From JABCPO02 sp963546185 (GTDB lineage Bacteria; Bacillota; Clostridia; TANB77; CAG-508): a stretch of 7,122 bases of DNA. The first letter of the stretch is position 1. The number at the start of each line of letters is the position of its first letter. Below the pieces are notes generated by a model, which saw only the letters and a program-made list of their open reading frames with translations, had not been told where the DNA came from and searched no databases. The stretch is from the NCBI GenBank assembly GCA_963546185.1, contig CAUULU010000047.1, positions 1-7,122 of the forward strand. The letters run 5' to 3'. The position numbers and the translations under genes are program-made. Below, piece after piece: positions 5,082 through 7,122 of the stretch.

Positions 5082-6706
5082 ATGCCAAAAATACCAGTAG
5101 GGCTAGAATTAGTTAAAAGAGGAGTATTAACAGATACAGATGTAAAAAAAGCATTAGAATATCAAGTGCTACATCCAGGAATGAGACTAGTAGATATAAT
5201 AGAAAAATTAGAAATAACAGATAGAAAACTTCTTTTAGAAGAAACAGGGAAAATTTTTGGAGTAGAAGGTATAGATATAAAACCAGAAGATGTAACAGTT
5301 TCTATAACAGAATATTATCCACTGGATATAGCAAAAATAACAAAAGCAATACCTTTTGCAGTAAGTAATGGAAGACTTAGAGTAGCTTTTTCAAGACCAA
5401 ATGATGAAGAAAGTTTAAAGAAAATAAGATTACTTGCACTTCGGAAAAGGACTAACATTAGAACCATATTTTACATTTGATAGTAATATAGAAAAAATAT
5501 TAACACAACTTGAAAATACAGAAGGAAAAGAAATAAGTGATAACTCAGATGTAACAACATTAATAGATATGATTATAAAAACTGGGATGAAAAAAAGAGC
5601 ATCAGATATACATATAGAGCCATTAGAAGAAACTATAAGAGTAAGGTATAGAATAGACCGGACAGCTAGTTACAGTATCTAATATGAGTAATAAGAGACT
5701 TCGGAAATATAATAGGTAGAATAAAAGCAATATCTAATATGTATCAAGAAAAAAGTATATCTCAAGATGGTCGTATAATACTTTACCCAGACTATAATAT
5801 CCGTGTATCATCACAAAAAAATGTACACCGGAGAAAAAATAGTTCTAAGACTTTTAAAGAAGAATAAAGGGATACAAGATATATTTGATTTAGGATTCCC
5901 AAGAGATGAAGAAATTTTAAAAAACAGTTTTGATAAGAGAAACAGTATAACAGTTATCGCAGCACCAACAGGGGAAGGTAAAACAACAACACTATACAGT
6001 ATATTAGATTATTTAAATAGAACAGAGATAAATGTAACAACAATTGAAGATCCAGTTGAAATAAGAGTTGAAGGAATAAACCAAATAGAAATAGATGAAA
6101 ATACAAGTTTTGCAAGCTCATTAAGAACAGTTCTAAGACAAGACCCTGATATAATTCTTGTAGGGGAAATAAGAGACTTAGAAACTGCAGAAATAGCAAT
6201 GCAATCAGGACAAACAGGACACTATGTTTTATCAACAATACATACAATAGATGCAATAGAAGTTGTAACAAGATTAAGAAAGATGGGAATATCAAACTAT
6301 GATATAGCATCAACACTTGCAACATCAGTATCGCAAAGACTTGTAAGAAGGATATGTCCACATTGTTCTAAAGAAAGAGATTATACAGAAGAAGAAAAGA
6401 AGATAATAACAGATATAGGAGAAAAATATAATACTAAATTTGATTTAACTAAAAAGAAAACATTTGATACTTGTGGATGTGATAAATGTAACTACACAGG
6501 ATTTTTAGGTAGAATAGCAGCATTTGAAGTTTTAAACCTAGATGATGAGATAAAACAAGCAGTAATGGAAGAAAAATCAACAATAGAAATAAGAAAGATT
6601 GCTATGACTAAAAATTATAGACCACTTGTAGTAGATGCAGTAAAAAAAGTATTAGATGGATATACAACTCTTCGGAGAAGTAAATAATAAGTTAGCATTA
6701 TATTAA
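5082..6706 (+). CDS. pilB: Type IV pilus assembly ATPase PilB, with five +1 frameshift sites
   Basis: Read conventionally the gene is fragmented (zero frame stops at 5478-5480 after 132 residues). Skipping one C at 5442, 5659, 5702, 5829 and 6673 gives a continuous 539-residue protein of normal PilB/GspE length, encoded as 5082-5441, 5443-5658, 5660-5701, 5703-5828, 5830-6672 and 6674-6706. An N-terminal MshEN-like domain (about 1-115) leads to SDIHIEP and VRYRIDGQL (about 180-195), QDGRI, and HGEKIVLR (248-255). Then come Walker A APTGEGKTTT (293-302, Lys299; the usual first Gly is Ala), the Asp box TIEDPVE (319-325), Walker B DIILVGEIRD (355-364, Glu361), the His box GHYVLSTIHT (378-387), and a zinc site with Cys424/427/465/468. 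The C-terminus becomes DGYTTLGEV, matching the family's TTLEEV ending. PilB powers pilus extension at the inner face of the membrane. The RBS AGGAG (5071-5075) fixes the start. That all motifs are intact and all breaks identical argues for a working recoded gene rather than a pseudogene. Confidence 0.9.
5442..5445 (+). other. +1 recoding site 1 in pilB (CTT C-GGA)
   Basis: The upstream frame ends ...CTT and meets CGG in frame. Skipping C5442 gives GGA (Gly121) and the sequence LLALGKGLTLEPYFTF, which matches the family segment ending in VEP. Without the skip the frame closes at 5480. The frame before and after is supported by homology on both sides. Confidence 0.88.
5659..5662 (+). other. +1 recoding site 2 in pilB (GAC C-GGA)
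   Basis: GAC is followed by CGG in frame. Skipping C5659 gives RYRID-G-QLVTVSN, restoring Gly193 of the strongly conserved RIDG motif. This is the clearest evidence that the residue inserted is glycine. Without the skip the frame closes at TAA 5680-5682. The GAC tRNA cannot re-pair well on ACC, so simple P-site slippage is unlikely here. Confidence 0.92.
5702..5705 (+). other. +1 recoding site 3 in pilB (CTT C-GGA)
   Basis: Only 42 bases after site 2. CTT is followed by CGG. Skipping C5702 gives KRL-G-NIIGRIKAIS, which restores the RIK segment that PilB/GspE proteins carry before their QDGRI motif. Without the skip the frame closes at TAG 5718-5720. Confidence 0.9.
5829..5832 (+). other. +1 recoding site 4 in pilB (CAC C-GGA)
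   Basis: CAC is followed by CGG. Skipping C5829 gives NVH-G-EKIVLR, restoring Gly249 of the highly conserved GEK-VLR motif ahead of the nucleotide-binding domain. The apparent GTG start at 5803 for the downstream frame is an artefact of this break. Confidence 0.92.
6673..6676 (+). other. +1 recoding site 5 in pilB (CTT C-GGA)
   Basis: CTT is followed by CGG. The unshifted frame ends ...TTLRRSK at TAA 6685-6687. Skipping C6673 gives TTL-G-EVNNKLALY, ending at TAA 6704-6706, closer to the family's TTLEEV terminus. This site changes only the last ten residues, so its homology support is weaker than for the others, but the signal is identical. Confidence 0.75.
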
Positions 6707-6727
6707 TAAAAATAAAGGAAAGAAGAC

Positions 6728-7122
6728 ATGCCAGAATTTAAGTATAAAGCGATGGATAAAAGAGGTAATGTATTTACAAGTACATTACAAGCAAAGACAA
6801 GAATAGATTGTATTAATATATTAAAAAGAAATAAGCTACAACCATTAGATATAGTTGAAACAAAAAATACAATAAAATTTGAAGGAATATTAAAAACTAA
6901 TGAAAATACACAAAATGTTAAGATAAATGATAAAGATGATAAAAATGTATCACAAACATTAAACCAAGAAGTAGATCTTTCGTTTTTAACTGGTAATAAG
7001 GTTAAAACAAGAGATATAATAATATTTCTTCAAAACCTATTAGTATTAAAAGAAGCAAATTTCAACAATATTGATGCACTTAATATGATTATAAAATCAA
7101 CAGAATCAAAAAAACTTAAAAA
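6728..7122 (+). CDS. pilC: Type IV pilus inner-membrane platform protein PilC/GspF (3' partial)
   Basis: Starts at ATG 6728 after AAAGGAAAG (6715-6723) and runs off the right edge with about 131 residues visible. The opening MPEFKYKAMDKRGNVFTST, followed by an Ala-rich turn and LKRNKLQPLDI, is the standard N-terminal module of PilC/GspF. KVKTRDIIIFLQNLLVLKEANFNNIDAL (from about residue 90) corresponds to the first GspF domain, where family members read like K-x-D-x-x-x-F-x-x-x-L-x-x-L-x-x-AG. A Lys/Asp/Asn-rich linker (about residues 50-85) separates the two. PilC anchors PilB and recruits pilins at the membrane. No CGG codon occurs in the visible part. The gene lies 21 bases after the recoded pilB stop, in the usual pilB-pilC order. 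Confidence 0.92.
   Translation, partial: MPEFKYKAMDKRGNVFTSTLQAKTRIDCINILKRNKLQPLDIVETKNTIKFEGILKTNENTQNVKINDKDDKNVSQTLNQEVDLSFLTGNKVKTRDIIIFLQNLLVLKEANFNNIDALNMIIKSTESKKLK

Noticed and set aside
5434..5442. ATG-like start at 5434 for a separate 82-residue gene
   Set aside because: It begins inside the upstream frame with no RBS and is simply the +1 continuation of PilB after site 1.
5803..5829. GTG start at 5803 giving a separate 294-residue ATPase gene
   Set aside because: It has no RBS, and the residues before GEKIVLR in this frame (MYHHKKMYT) do not fit the family, whereas the +1-corrected upstream frame gives NIRVSSQKNVH-GEK, which does.
5954..6361. Minus-strand open frame opposite the PilB ATPase domain
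   Set aside because: Its extreme leucine richness reflects antisense reading of a strongly A-ending coding strand; the + strand carries clear Walker motifs.
5082..6706. pilB as an ordinary decayed pseudogene
   Set aside because: All five defects are the same single C before GGA, with no other indels or nonsense changes, and all catalytic motifs are intact.

Overview
This is an AT-rich window read entirely on the + strand. Strong AGGAGG-like ribosome binding sites, sigma-A style promoters, and A/T-ending codons (AGA, GGA, ATA) suggest a low-GC Firmicute, probably Clostridia-like or a related uncultivated lineage. The species cannot be named from the sequence.

Layout. Bases 1-227 are the end of a membrane protein gene. 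Bases 251-2900 hold an array of three related genes. The first (357-1172) is a divergent PgeF/YfiH-type multicopper 'polyphenol oxidase' family protein that keeps the His/Cys/His metal-site residues. The second (1252-1964, split by a frame change near 1381) and third (2146-2844) share its N-terminal pattern, a middle segment and its C-terminal pattern, but lack those residues. Genes 1 and 3 have nearly the same promoter and leader, including a hairpin just before the ribosome binding site with compensatory base changes. Genes 2 and 3 end in nearly identical terminators. The array therefore looks like duplicated expression cassettes.

Bases 3008-7122 are a type IV pilus assembly operon: prepilin peptidase (PilD), a large prepilin-like protein, the assembly ATPase PilB, and the start of the platform protein PilC, which runs off the window.

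The main discovery is in pilB. The gene appears broken into several overlapping or disjoint reading frames, yet a complete 539-residue PilB is recovered by skipping exactly one C at each of five places. All five places have the same quadruplet, C-GGA, entered in frame as CGG followed by A. Each skip is a +1 shift that puts glycine (GGA) next. Two of these glycines are strongly conserved family positions (RIDG and HGEK). In-frame CGG occurs nowhere else in the window, although CGT, CGC and CGA are used about ten times. This is not random decay. It points to programmed +1 frameshifting, or four-base decoding, at a CGG codon that is probably unassigned or very poorly decoded, used five times in one essential pilus gene.
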